From JAGTVG01 sp964389805 (GTDB taxonomy: Bacteria; Bacteroidota; Bacteroidia; Cytophagales; Cyclobacteriaceae): 25,978 bases of DNA. Positions 8,704-16,775 of the stretch are shown here, in pieces. How positions within the stretch are numbered: the stretch's first letter is position 1; every line of letters starts with the position of its first letter. The stretch covers positions 1 to 25,978 of the forward strand of contig CAYMFU010000118.1 of assembly GCA_964389805.1 (NCBI GenBank), given 5' to 3'. The notes under the pieces are model-generated. The model searched no databases. It saw nothing but the letters and a program-made list of their open reading frames with translations, and was not told the origin of the DNA. The position numbers were made by a program, and so were the translations under genes.

Positions 8704-9462
8704 ATGGCAAGATATTTTATCGATTTATCCTATAAGGGAACAAATTATCATGGATGGCAGATCCAAAGAAATGCAACTGGTGTTCAGCAATTACTGAACA
8801 GAGCTTTAAGTCTGAAGACAGGCGGGGATATTGAAACCATAGGTAGCGGAAGAACAGATAAAGGAGTGCATGCATTACAACAATTTGCACATTTCGATAC
8901 GCCAAAAAAAATAAACGAAGAACAACTGGCCTTTCAGCTAAACCGCGTTTTACCAAATGATATTGCAGTAAAAAGCATTCATAAAGTAAATCCTGATGCG
9001 CATGCAAGATTTGATGCCACTTCCAGAAGCTATCAATATAAAATTAACAATATTAAGGATCCGTTTTTGATAAATACTTCTTATTATCGACGGGGAATCC
9101 TTAACCTTGGCCTGTTGAACCAGGCTGCGGGATCTCTTATGGGGACGCAGGATTTTGAAAGTTTCAGTAAAGTAAAAACAGATGTGAACCATTTCCATTG
9201 TACAATCACAAGATCGGAATGGGTCCAGGAGGAAGATAAAATTTATTATAATGTGACAGCGGATCGATTTTTACGTGGTATGGTACGTACTTTAGTAGGA
9301 ACAATGCTGGATATTGGCGCCGGTAATGAAAGTCTTGAAGAATTAAAGAATATCATAGAAAGTATGGATAGAAAAAAGGCCGGCAGAGCGGTACCTGCGC
9401 ATGGATTGTATTTAACGGAGGTGAGATATCCTCCAAATGTATTTATAAACGAACGACCTTGA
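8704..9462 (+). CDS. truA: tRNA pseudouridine synthase A
   Basis: The 252-residue protein catalyses uridine-to-pseudouridine conversion at positions 38-40 of the tRNA anticodon stem. It shows the family motifs in order: RYFIDLSYKGTNYHGWQIQ near the N-terminus, then GSGRTDKGVHALQQFAHF with the catalytic aspartate D52, then the DATSRSYQYKI strand. The C-terminal FLRGMVRTLVGTMLDIG and AVPAHGLYLTEVRY follow. Length is normal. It is the first gene of a tight operon: its TGA overlaps the TTG start of the ABC exporter by four bases, which suggests translational coupling. The identification is secure. Confidence 0.97.
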   Translation: MARYFIDLSYKGTNYHGWQIQRNATGVQQLLNRALSLKTGGDIETIGSGRTDKGVHALQQFAHFDTPKKINEEQLAFQLNRVLPNDIAVKSIHKVNPDAHARFDATSRSYQYKINNIKDPFLINTSYYRRGILNLGLLNQAAGSLMGTQDFESFSKVKTDVNHFHCTITRSEWVQEEDKIYYNVTADRFLRGMVRTLVGTMLDIGAGNESLEELKNIIESMDRKKAGRAVPAHGLYLTEVRYPPNVFINERP

Positions 9463-11219
9463 CAAAAGAAAGTTTAAGGGGAAATATCATTGACTTGAGA
9501 GTGCTGAAGAGACTTCTTCAGTATGTAAAGCCTTATAAATGGAATTTCCTTATTCTGATATCGTTAACCATCTTGCTTGCAACATTGGGTCCACTGAGGC
9601 CCTATCTTGTTGGTATTACGATTGATAATAATATCGCAGCTGGCGATTATCCAGGATTGTTGATGATGGTTGGGCTCATCTTTGGATTACTTCTGTTGCA
9701 GTCCCTTGTCCAGTATGCTCATACTTATTTGTCCGACTGGCTTGGTCAGCATGTCATCAGGGATATCAGGATAAGGCTCTACAGGCATTTACTTGGTCTT
9801 AAACTACAGTTTTTCGATAAAACACCAATTGGCAGACTGGTGACGAGAAATGTTTCGGATATTGAAACTCTGGCCGATGTGTTCAGCCAGGGCCTGGCAG
9901 CAATGTTGGGGGACCTTCTTCAGTTGGTCGTAATCCTGATTATTATGTTCTATACCGATTGGCGGATGACGTTGATCAGTCTTTCAACTCTGCCACTATT
10001 AATAATTAGTACATATGTATTTAAAGAAAAGATAAAGTCGGCCTTCAATGAAGTTCGTAATGCTGTAGCCAATCTCAATTCTTTCGTCCAGGAACATATA
10101 ACCGGGATGAGTATTGTACAGATATTTAATAGTGAGGAAAGAGAGTTTGATAAGTTCAAGAAGATCAATAATGAACATAAGAAGGCAAACCTTAGATCGG
10201 TTCTCTATTATTCTGTTTATTATCCGGTAGCTGAAGTCATTCAGGCAATAGGGATCGGCTTGCTGGTTTGGTATGGCGCTAAAGGGGTTATTGGGGAATT
10301 TACGACAATAGGTGTGTTAATTGCCTTCATCATGTACATTCAGATGTTCTTTAGGCCGATCAGGATGATAGCCGACCGGTTCAATACCCTGCAACTTGGC
10401 ATCGTAAGCACATCTAGAATTATCAAATTATTAGACAGCAAAGATCATATTGCAGATAACGGGAATATCGTGCCGGAACATTTCAAAGGGGAAGTTGAGT
10501 TCAAGAATGTGTGGTTCGCCTATGAGGAGGAAAATTATGTATTAAAAAATATTTCCTTCAGTGCCCGACACGGTGAATCCATAGCGCTTGTAGGAGCGAC
10601 CGGAGCGGGTAAGAGTTCAGTAATAAATCTTTTATCAAGATTTTACGAAATTAATAGTGGAACCATTCATGTGGATGGTATTAATATCAAAGAATATGAT
10701 CTTCATGCCCTTAGACGAAATATCGGTGTGGTTTTACAGGATGTTTTTTTGTTTTCCGGATCGATCAGGGAAAATATAACCCTGGGAAAGACTGATATCT
10801 CCGAAAGCCAGATCCTGCATGCAGCTGAATTGGTGGGGGCACTCAGTTTCATACAAAAACTACCCGGAGGTCTGGATTATGATGTAATGGAAAGAGGTGC
10901 CACACTTTCTGTTGGGCAAAGACAACTTATATCGTTTATAAGGGCCATGGTATATGATCCTCAAATCATAGTTCTTGATGAGGCGACATCCTCTGTGGAT
11001 TCAGAGACAGAAACAATGATTCAGGCCGCCATTGAGAAAGTCTTAAAAGGAAGAACTTCCATTGTTATTGCGCATAGGTTATCCACCATTCAACGTGCAG
11101 ATAAGATACTGGTATTCGATAAGGGGGAGATCAAGGAAACTGGCAATCACTTGGAACTTCTATCCAAAAACGGGTATTATACCTATCTGTATAATGTTCA
11201 GTACAAAGAACTGGTTTGA
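9459..11219 (+). CDS. ABC exporter, fused permease and ATPase (MsbA-like)
   Basis: The 586-residue half-transporter has an N-terminal membrane domain of about six helices (residues 20-320) and a C-terminal ATPase. The ATPase shows Walker A GATGAGKSS with K385, the Q-loop VVLQDVFLFSGSIRENI, signature LSVGQRQ (483-489), Walker B IIVLDEATSSVD with D507 and E508, and the switch histidine in IAHRLSTI. This is the type IV exporter (MsbA/LmrA-like) layout, expected to work as a homodimer or with a partner. The substrate is unknown; lipid or multidrug export is the usual guess. The start is a TTG overlapping the truA stop. No in-frame ATG lies near the conserved start, and the sequence from TTG aligns with the usual N-terminus. 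The following gene starts one base after its stop. Confidence 0.94.
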   Translation: MTKESLRGNIIDLRVLKRLLQYVKPYKWNFLILISLTILLATLGPLRPYLVGITIDNNIAAGDYPGLLMMVGLIFGLLLLQSLVQYAHTYLSDWLGQHVIRDIRIRLYRHLLGLKLQFFDKTPIGRLVTRNVSDIETLADVFSQGLAAMLGDLLQLVVILIIMFYTDWRMTLISLSTLPLLIISTYVFKEKIKSAFNEVRNAVANLNSFVQEHITGMSIVQIFNSEEREFDKFKKINNEHKKANLRSVLYYSVYYPVAEVIQAIGIGLLVWYGAKGVIGEFTTIGVLIAFIMYIQMFFRPIRMIADRFNTLQLGIVSTSRIIKLLDSKDHIADNGNIVPEHFKGEVEFKNVWFAYEEENYVLKNISFSARHGESIALVGATGAGKSSVINLLSRFYEINSGTIHVDGINIKEYDLHALRRNIGVVLQDVFLFSGSIRENITLGKTDISESQILHAAELVGALSFIQKLPGGLDYDVMERGATLSVGQRQLISFIRAMVYDPQIIVLDEATSSVDSETETMIQAAIEKVLKGRTSIVIAHRLSTIQRADKILVFDKGEIKETGNHLELLSKNGYYTYLYNVQYKELV

Positions 11220-11220
11220 T

Positions 11221-11745
11221 ATGAAAAGACCTTATATGTTTATCGCCGTTGCGCTGATCATTACTACACTTCTGATATTGTATGACCATTTGGGTGGATT
11301 TAAGGATCCGGTACTTTCATTTGAACCAGTCAGGGAATATTCCTTTGCAGGTAATTTCTTCCAGGGTAAAACTTCGGACCCATTGCTGGAAGAACTATTT
11401 AATGAAATGCGATCGTTTAAAAACAGGGAACATTATAATGGACCCCTGGTCATGGTTTGGTATGAAATACCGGAAAGTTCAAAAGATTCTATACAGTTAT
11501 TTGTCGGGCTTGAGCTTATGCCGGATGAACATTTTCCTGATCATCTTGATTCCCTGTATCTTGAAATGGGTGGGCTTGTCAGAGCCACCATCAGAAAACA
11601 CGCCAGTGTTATGCCAAGCCCTTCGTTGATCATAGATAAAATTAAAGAACATGCTGACAACCAGCAATATAAATTACAAAACCTGGTAATTGACAAGTAT
11701 TTATCTGACACCCTTGTTTATACTGAAATACCCCTGGAATTCTAA
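11221..11745 (+). CDS. Membrane-anchored GyrI-like/effector-binding-like protein (hypothetical)
   Basis: The ATG at 11221 lies one base after the ABC exporter's stop, and no start further upstream in this frame is plausible because it would overlap the exporter. The 174-residue product has one N-terminal membrane helix (about residues 4-21). The rest resembles the GyrI-like/AraC effector-binding fold: YSFAGNFFQGKTSDP..EELFNEMRS, then GPLVMVWYEIPESSKDSIQLFVGLEL, then a C-terminal strand. In soluble relatives this fold binds small hydrophobic ligands. Close coupling to an exporter suggests an accessory role, perhaps substrate sensing outside the cytoplasm; this is inference. No DNA-binding domain is present. 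Confidence 0.75.
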   Translation: MKRPYMFIAVALIITTLLILYDHLGGFKDPVLSFEPVREYSFAGNFFQGKTSDPLLEELFNEMRSFKNREHYNGPLVMVWYEIPESSKDSIQLFVGLELMPDEHFPDHLDSLYLEMGGLVRATIRKHASVMPSPSLIIDKIKEHADNQQYKLQNLVIDKYLSDTLVYTEIPLEF

Positions 11746-11793
11746 ATTCCACTGATTTTTGCAGGGCTAGAAAATGCGGTTATATTTATTTAA

Positions 11794-11807
11794 TCGAATT
11801 TGTTCGA
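11794..11807. promoter_or_regulatory. Palindromic operator candidate over the -33 box
   Basis: TCGAA and TTCGA form a perfect inverted repeat whose four-base centre is exactly the TTTG of the candidate -33 element. A protein bound here would block sigma contact. The cognate regulator is not in the window. Confidence 0.4.
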
Positions 11808-11830
11808 ATAGATTAATACGTATACTTTTG
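11799..11830 (+). promoter_or_regulatory. Promoter of the amidophosphoribosyltransferase gene
   Basis: TTTG (11799-11802), a 20-base spacer and TACTTTTG (11823-11830) fit the Bacteroidota housekeeping promoter consensus well. The expected transcription start would be just before the ATG at 11849, leaving a short leader with a weak AGGA. Confidence 0.65.
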
Positions 11831-11848
11831 CACCTTAGGAAAATGTAG

Positions 11849-13735
11849 ATGAGCGATAAAATAAAACACGAATGCGGTATCGCCCTCATTCGCTTGCGAA
11901 AACCCCTTAATTATTACATCGAGAAATACGGCAACCCTACCTATGCCATGGGAAAATTGTATCTGCTTATGGAAAAACAGCATAACAGGGGGCAGGACGG
12001 TGCTGGAGTCGCAAACATAAAAATTGATTTAAAACCGGGCCACCGGTATATCAGCAGGATACGGTCGATTGAATCCCAACCAATAGCGGATATATTCAGA
12101 AAGATCTCAAAGAAGTATAAAAAAGCCAGCAAGAATAATTCCCAGAAGTACTACGATTCAAAATGGATGAAGGAAAATGTAGCCTTTACCGGCGAATTAT
12201 GGCTCGGTCATCTACGATACGGGACCCATGGGGAAAATTCCATTGAAAATGTACATCCTATGCTCAGGCAGAATAACTGGAGAAGCAGAAGCCTTGTTAT
12301 TGCCGGTAACTTCAATATGACCAATGTCGATGAATTATTTGAGAAACTTGTTTCTATCGGGCAGCATCCTAAGGAAAAAGTTGATACGGTTACGGTAATG
12401 GAGAAAATAGGACATTTTCTGGATCTTGAGAATCAACAGATATTTGATAAATACAAAGATAATTTCTCCAACCAGGAAATTACTGAATTGATCGAGACCG
12501 AACTTGATATGCAGCGTGTGCTGGAAAGGTCTTGTAAAGACTTTGATGGTGGATATACAATGGCGGGATTAACGGGATATGGCGCAGCCTTTGTTGCCAG
12601 GGATCCAAACGGGATCCGGCCAGCTTATTATTACGCGGATGATGAGGTTGTCGTTGTTACTTCAGAAAAACCCCCTATTAAAACCGCATTTGATGTTGAA
12701 TTCTCAGAAATCAAAGAGATACAACCCGGTCATGCTCTGATTATCGATAAGGATGGTAAATATAATGAGCACAAATTCATAGAACCAAAGGAAAAGTTAT
12801 CCTGCAGTTTTGAACGGATCTATTTTTCAAGGGGAACAGATCCGGATATATACGCTGAAAGAAAAACACTTGGCCGGCTTCTGCTTCCACAGGTTTTGGA
12901 TGCCATTAGCTATGATCTTAAAAATACCGTTTTTTCCTATATCCCGAACACGGCGGAAACTGCATTTTTAGGACTCACTTCTGCATTGGAAGCATACCTG
13001 ATCGGAAAGCGAAAAGATGTATTTATTGACAATAAACCTTTCCTTGATTCTAAAGAAGAATTGCTGGCCTTTAAACCCAGGATTGAGAAACTTGTTCTCA
13101 AAGATGTTAAAATGAGGACTTTTATCACAGATGATGAGCATAGAGATGAGTTGGTTGGTCATGTATATGATACAACCTATGAAGTAATAAAAAAAGAGAA
13201 AGATTCTATTGTTGTACTTGATGATTCCATAGTAAGAGGAACCACCTTAGAGAGAAGTATACTTACCCTATTGGATAAGGTATCTCCTAAGAAAGTAGTC
13301 ATTGTATCCTCAGCTCCGCAAATCCGGTATCCCGACTGTTATGGCATCGATATGTCGAAATTGCGAGATTTTATTGCTTTCAGAGCGCTTATGGCTTTAA
13401 TAAAGGACAGAGATCTTGGGGATAAATTGGAAGAAGTGTATGGAAAGGCCAAAGCTTCGGATGAACAGAACGATTCACCCAATCATCTGAAAGAATTGTA
13501 CGACTTGTTTTCGGATGATGAAATCACAGAAAAGATTGCCGAGATTGTCATACCCAGGCATATGAAATCCGAAGTTCAGATAGTTTATCAAACAGTGGAA
13601 AACTTGCACAAGTCATGCCCGGCACACCTCGGCGATTGGTATTTTACAGGCAATTATCCTACGCCCGGCGGGAATAGTGTAGTGAACAAAGCTTTTGTGA
13701 ACTATATGGAAGGATTGGCTGTTCGTGCTTATTGA
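11849..13735 (+). CDS. purF: Amidophosphoribosyltransferase, long Bacteroidota form (PurF-like)
   Basis: The 628-residue enzyme should catalyse the first committed purine step, PRPP plus glutamine to phosphoribosylamine. The glutaminase domain starts with HECGIAL. Cys9 is the likely Ntn nucleophile after removal of an eight-residue propeptide. RGQDGAG, GHLRYGTHG, the NFNMTN loop and DPNGIRPAYYY follow. The PRPP loop is VVLDDSIVRGTT, with D458 and D459, as in type I phosphoribosyltransferases. The protein is well over 100 residues longer than typical PurF, with inserts around residues 70-110, 195-230 and in the C-terminal half. Many Bacteroidota carry such a long form besides a normal PurF, so the true substrate could differ slightly. 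It has its own promoter and ends 20 bases before a convergent gene. Confidence 0.88.
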   Translation: MSDKIKHECGIALIRLRKPLNYYIEKYGNPTYAMGKLYLLMEKQHNRGQDGAGVANIKIDLKPGHRYISRIRSIESQPIADIFRKISKKYKKASKNNSQKYYDSKWMKENVAFTGELWLGHLRYGTHGENSIENVHPMLRQNNWRSRSLVIAGNFNMTNVDELFEKLVSIGQHPKEKVDTVTVMEKIGHFLDLENQQIFDKYKDNFSNQEITELIETELDMQRVLERSCKDFDGGYTMAGLTGYGAAFVARDPNGIRPAYYYADDEVVVVTSEKPPIKTAFDVEFSEIKEIQPGHALIIDKDGKYNEHKFIEPKEKLSCSFERIYFSRGTDPDIYAERKTLGRLLLPQVLDAISYDLKNTVFSYIPNTAETAFLGLTSALEAYLIGKRKDVFIDNKPFLDSKEELLAFKPRIEKLVLKDVKMRTFITDDEHRDELVGHVYDTTYEVIKKEKDSIVVLDDSIVRGTTLERSILTLLDKVSPKKVVIVSSAPQIRYPDCYGIDMSKLRDFIAFRALMALIKDRDLGDKLEEVYGKAKASDEQNDSPNHLKELYDLFSDDEITEKIAEIVIPRHMKSEVQIVYQTVENLHKSCPAHLGDWYFTGNYPTPGGNSVVNKAFVNYMEGLAVRAY

Positions 13736-13755
13736 TCAGTGAATCCTGAAATTCA

Positions 13756-14082
13756 TTAAACCGAGAAACTTTCACCGCATCCGCAGGTACGGGAAGCATT
13801 TGGATTGACAAATTGAAATCCTTTTCCATTTAACCCATCTGAAAAATCAAGGGTAGTTCCTAAAAGATATAATAGGCTTTTCCTGTCGACAAGGATTTTA
13901 ATCCCTTTATCCTCAAATACCTTGTCTTTTTCATCAATGGTAGCTTCAAAACTCAGATCATACATCAGGCCGGAACAACCACCACCCTGTACTGAGACAC
14001 GTATATTTTTGTTTTCTTCCTGTCCTTCATCTTTTCTGAGGTCCAGAATCTTGTCTTTTGCTTTTTTAGTTATCTGTATCAT
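13756..14082 (-). CDS. HesB/IscA-family iron-sulfur cluster assembly protein
   Basis: The 108-residue A-type carrier has the three invariant cysteines: C36 in GGGCSGLMYDL and C100 and C102 in the C-terminal TCGCGESFSV. These bind and hand over Fe-S clusters to target proteins in the cytoplasm. The FVNPNASRTCGCG ending and normal length argue for an intact gene. No other isc or suf genes are nearby, so whether it acts like IscA, SufA or ErpA cannot be decided. It has a separate promoter and is convergent with the purF-like gene. Confidence 0.94.
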   Translation of the reverse strand: MIQITKKAKDKILDLRKDEGQEENKNIRVSVQGGGCSGLMYDLSFEATIDEKDKVFEDKGIKILVDRKSLLYLLGTTLDFSDGLNGKGFQFVNPNASRTCGCGESFSV

Positions 14083-14119
14083 GCTTTAATTTTGATCCAA
14101 TAATTTTAAGAAATAACTA

Positions 14120-14127
14120 CAAAAGTA
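14120..14127 (-). promoter_or_regulatory. Candidate -7 box for the IscA-type gene
   Basis: On the minus strand the sequence is TACTTTTG, a full TAnnTTTG match 37 bases upstream of the ATG at 14082. The -33 element is weak (TTTC-like). Confidence 0.5.
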
Positions 14128-14187
14128 TACATAAAGTTTAAATGAAATTCCCTTGTCAAATAAAATATTGCCTGAAAACATATTGTG

Positions 14188-14209
14188 CAATCGACAATCC
14201 TGTCGATTG
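14188..14209. promoter_or_regulatory. Perfect 9-bp inverted repeat in a divergent intergenic region
   Basis: CAATCGACA and TGTCGATTG form a perfect 9-bp stem around ATCC, and pairing continues outward with wobbles. No T-run follows on either strand, so it does not look like a terminator. It sits between the divergent IscA-type and nitrilase-type genes, upstream of both, so an operator is the simplest reading. Confidence 0.5.
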
Positions 14210-14301
14210 TATACTTAATTTCAAATTTTATTACAGTTTTTAAACTCCCAATAAATGTGTAAATTTCACCTTGATCAATAAGTATTTTAAACAAACATAC
14301 A

Positions 14302-15048
14302 TTGACTAAAATTTCGATTGCCGCTGCACAGACCATTCCTGTAAAAGGAAATGTAGAGGAGAATGTCAGGAAACACGAAAAACTCATTAAAAATGCGGCT
14401 GAAAAAGAGGTAGATATACTTCTTTTTCCAGAACTTTCCCTTACAGGATATGAGTCAGACCTGGCAGCAGACTTGGCTATGAACTTTTTCGATGAAAGAA
14501 TTAAGCCTCTGATGCATTTATCAACTAATCATAATATGGTTATAGTTGCAGGAGCGCCTATTCGGATGGACAAGAGCTTATTTATAGGGGCATTTGTTTT
14601 TAATCCGGATAGTTCAATATCACTTTATCTGAAACACCATCTTCACTCTGATGAGGATAAAGTGTACCAGCAAGGGCATCTCAATCCCATAATCACAGTA
14701 GGATCGGAAAAGGCTTCCATAGCCATTTGTGCGGACCTAACGAATCCGGATCATCCCGCCGACGCAGCTAAAAATGATAGCACACTTTATCTTGCAGGAG
14801 CTTTTATAAGTCCGGATGGATATTTAAATGATTCAAAGTTATTGAGTAAATATGCCCGGAAGTATGGTATGGGGGTGGCCCTGTCAAATTTCGGAGGTGA
14901 ATCAGGAGGAATGCTATCAGCTGGGAAAAGTGCAATATGGTCTGATTCTGGAGAGAAAGTCGCTGGTTTGGAAGGTTTAGGAGAAGGCCTGGTAATTGCT
15001 AAGAAGATTAATGGTAAATGGTCCGGTAAATCAATGATCATACAATAA
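14302..15048 (+). CDS. Carbon-nitrogen hydrolase (nitrilase superfamily)
   Basis: The 248-residue protein has the superfamily's catalytic triad in the expected order and contexts: E44 in FPELSLTGYE, K111 in LYLKHHLHSDE and C143 in ICADLTNP. Such enzymes hydrolyse amides or nitriles, usually in the cytoplasm. The exact substrate is open. ICADLTNPDHP differs from the CYD-type elbow of many amidases. No membrane segment or signal peptide is present. The start is TTG at 14302; no ATG occurs before the conserved first strand (ISIAAAQTIPVKGNVEEN). The thiL gene follows 70 bases later on the same strand and may be co-transcribed. Confidence 0.88.
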   Translation: MTKISIAAAQTIPVKGNVEENVRKHEKLIKNAAEKEVDILLFPELSLTGYESDLAADLAMNFFDERIKPLMHLSTNHNMVIVAGAPIRMDKSLFIGAFVFNPDSSISLYLKHHLHSDEDKVYQQGHLNPIITVGSEKASIAICADLTNPDHPADAAKNDSTLYLAGAFISPDGYLNDSKLLSKYARKYGMGVALSNFGGESGGMLSAGKSAIWSDSGEKVAGLEGLGEGLVIAKKINGKWSGKSMIIQ

Positions 15049-15118
15049 TCCCCAAATCAGGATTAAATGGCAATTCAATTTTAAAAAGCACAGTAATACA
15101 GATAATAAAAACACATTC

Positions 15119-16162
15119 ATGGCTGACAAAAGAACAGAAATTAGCGAATTAGGGGAATTTGGATTAATTGGACGTATAAAATCAAATTTTTCAATAAATA
15201 ATACGTCAACCATATTGGGTATCGACGACGATGCAGCAGTGATCGATGCCGGCGACAAATATTTCCTGGTTTCCACTGATATGCTGCTTGAAGGAGTTCA
15301 TTTTGATCTTACATTTACCCCATTGAAGCATCTGGGATATAAATCTGTAGCTGTAAATGTCTCAGATATAGCTGCAATGAATGGAATCCCAAAGCAGATA
15401 ACGGTAAGTATTGGTATTTCAAACCGGTTTTCTGTTGAGGCCATTGATGCGCTGTATGATGGAATAAAAATGGCTTGTGAAGCATATGAGGTTGATCTTG
15501 TAGGCGGTGATACTACTTCCTCAGCATCAGGCCTTGTTATATCCGTAACAGTGCTGGGAGAGGTAGATAAAAATAGCCTTGTTAAAAGATGTACTGCCAG
15601 GGAAAAGGACATCATATGTGCAACCGGAGACCTCGGTGGTGCTTATATGGGATTGCAGGTTCTGGAGAGGGAAAAGCAGGTATTCCTGGAAAATCCGGAT
15701 ATGCAGCCTCAACTTGAAAGCTATGGCATCATTGTAGGCAGGCAGTTGAAACCTGAGGCCAGGATGGATATCATCTATGAATTGAAGGATAAGGGTATCG
15801 TTCCCACCTCTATGATAGACATATCAGACGGATTGGCTTCTGACCTGTTTCATATCTGCAATCAATCTAAGGTTGGTGCAGCGCTTTATGAAGATAAATT
15901 ACCAATTGATGAACAGACCTATCAGACCGCCGGAAGTTTTAAGATCGATCCTGTGACCTGTGTTATGAATGGTGGAGAAGACTATGAATTGTTGTTTACG
16001 ATCAAACAGGACGATTTTGAAAAATTAAAAAACCATCCGGATATCCATTTCATTGGCTATATCCAGGCCCAGGATAAGGGGATAAATCTGGTCACAAAAA
16101 CTGAGAATATAGTTCCATTACAGGCACAGGGCTGGGATCATTTTCAACAAACCAGAGTATAG
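15119..16162 (+). CDS. thiL: Thiamine-monophosphate kinase
   Basis: The 347-residue enzyme phosphorylates thiamine monophosphate to thiamine diphosphate with ATP. It has the ThiL/PurM-fold signatures: GIDDDAAVID near residue 40, STDMLLEGVHFDL, GYKSVAVNVSDIAAMNGIPK, the metal- and ATP-binding VGGDTTSS, and MIDISDGLASDL with NGGEDYELLFT further on. Length is normal and the C-terminal GWDHF is typical of Bacteroidota members, so it seems intact. This holds although a truncated methyltransferase relic on the opposite strand overlaps its last 19 bases. No other thiamine genes are visible. Confidence 0.95.
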   Translation: MADKRTEISELGEFGLIGRIKSNFSINNTSTILGIDDDAAVIDAGDKYFLVSTDMLLEGVHFDLTFTPLKHLGYKSVAVNVSDIAAMNGIPKQITVSIGISNRFSVEAIDALYDGIKMACEAYEVDLVGGDTTSSASGLVISVTVLGEVDKNSLVKRCTAREKDIICATGDLGGAYMGLQVLEREKQVFLENPDMQPQLESYGIIVGRQLKPEARMDIIYELKDKGIVPTSMIDISDGLASDLFHICNQSKVGAALYEDKLPIDEQTYQTAGSFKIDPVTCVMNGGEDYELLFTIKQDDFEKLKNHPDIHFIGYIQAQDKGINLVTKTENIVPLQAQGWDHFQQTRV

Positions 16163-16344
16163 GTAGGAAATACTTCCCAGCCCTTTACGGCAGCATAGAC
16201 CGCATTCCGCCCTTCACCTTCTCCTGGTAAAAGTATCTTTCCTGAAGAATGCGTATCAATGAATGATTTGAAATACACATTTGGTTCAGTGCCATATGCA
16301 TATTCACTGTCACTGTATCGAATGTCCCAGAATTCTGTACCCAT
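16144..16344 (-). pseudogene. 3'-truncated SAM-dependent methyltransferase
   Basis: The minus-strand frame from the ATG at 16344 gives 66 residues. The first 59 match the start of class I methyltransferases of the TehB-like type: FWDIRYSDSEYAYGTEPN, then KILLPGEGEGRNAVYAAVKG and WEVF. LPGEGEGRNA is the SAM-binding motif I. Homology stops after WEVF (about 16168); the last seven residues (PTYTLVC) are the antisense of the end of thiL. The rest of the roughly 200-residue enzyme is missing, so it cannot be functional. The simplest history is a deletion joining this gene to the 3' end of thiL. Confidence 0.82.
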
Positions 16345-16466
16345 TATTAGATCATGATTTCAATATAGTAGAAGAGTAAATCAAGATAAATGTTTCGCCC
16401 GATGCCGAATTTATGTAAATTTATATCAGGTTTTAAACATTTTTGTCCACTAAACAATTTTTTAAG

Positions 16467-16775
16467 ATGGCAAGTACACCTCCAAAAAGATATCAGGAAG
16501 TCAGAGATCAATTTCCTGAGATCATAGAAGCTTATGAAAAACTTGGCAAAGCAACACATGAAGGCCCGTTACCCCCTAAATATGTCCATTTAATAAAGCT
16601 GTCAGCTGCAGCCACCATGAGGTCGGAAGGGGCTGTACACAGTCATGCAAGAAGGGCTATGGAACATGGAGCAACGAAAGAAGAGGTACGCCATGCGGTT
16701 ATTCTTTTAACCAATACCATTGGCTTCCCCAATATGATGGCAGCCTTATCATGGGTAGATGATATATTGAACTGA
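16467..16775 (+). CDS. Carboxymuconolactone decarboxylase-fold (AhpD-like) protein
   Basis: The ATG at 16467 gives 102 residues beginning MASTPPKRYQEVRDQFPEI; a TTG eight codons upstream is less likely. The small all-helical protein has the CMD core: YVHLIKLSAAATMRSEGAVHSHARRAMEHGATKEEVRHAVILL. AhpD-type enzymes carry a CxxC in the SEGAVHSH region, but here both cysteine positions are non-cysteine (A and S) while the two histidines remain. It therefore resembles the decarboxylase-like or non-redox branch, and a peroxidase-reductant role is unlikely. Its stop overlaps the next gene's ATG by one base, so the two are co-transcribed. Confidence 0.87.
   Translation: MASTPPKRYQEVRDQFPEIIEAYEKLGKATHEGPLPPKYVHLIKLSAAATMRSEGAVHSHARRAMEHGATKEEVRHAVILLTNTIGFPNMMAALSWVDDILN

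Noticed and set aside
11062..11220. Upstream extension of the small anchored protein into the ABC exporter
   Set aside because: It would overlap the exporter by more than 150 bases; the ATG at 11221 directly precedes a clear membrane helix.
14106..14387. 93-codon minus-strand frame spanning the iscA-nitrilase spacer
   Set aside because: It overlaps the nitrilase start antisense and the promoter region, and its composition is unlike a real protein.
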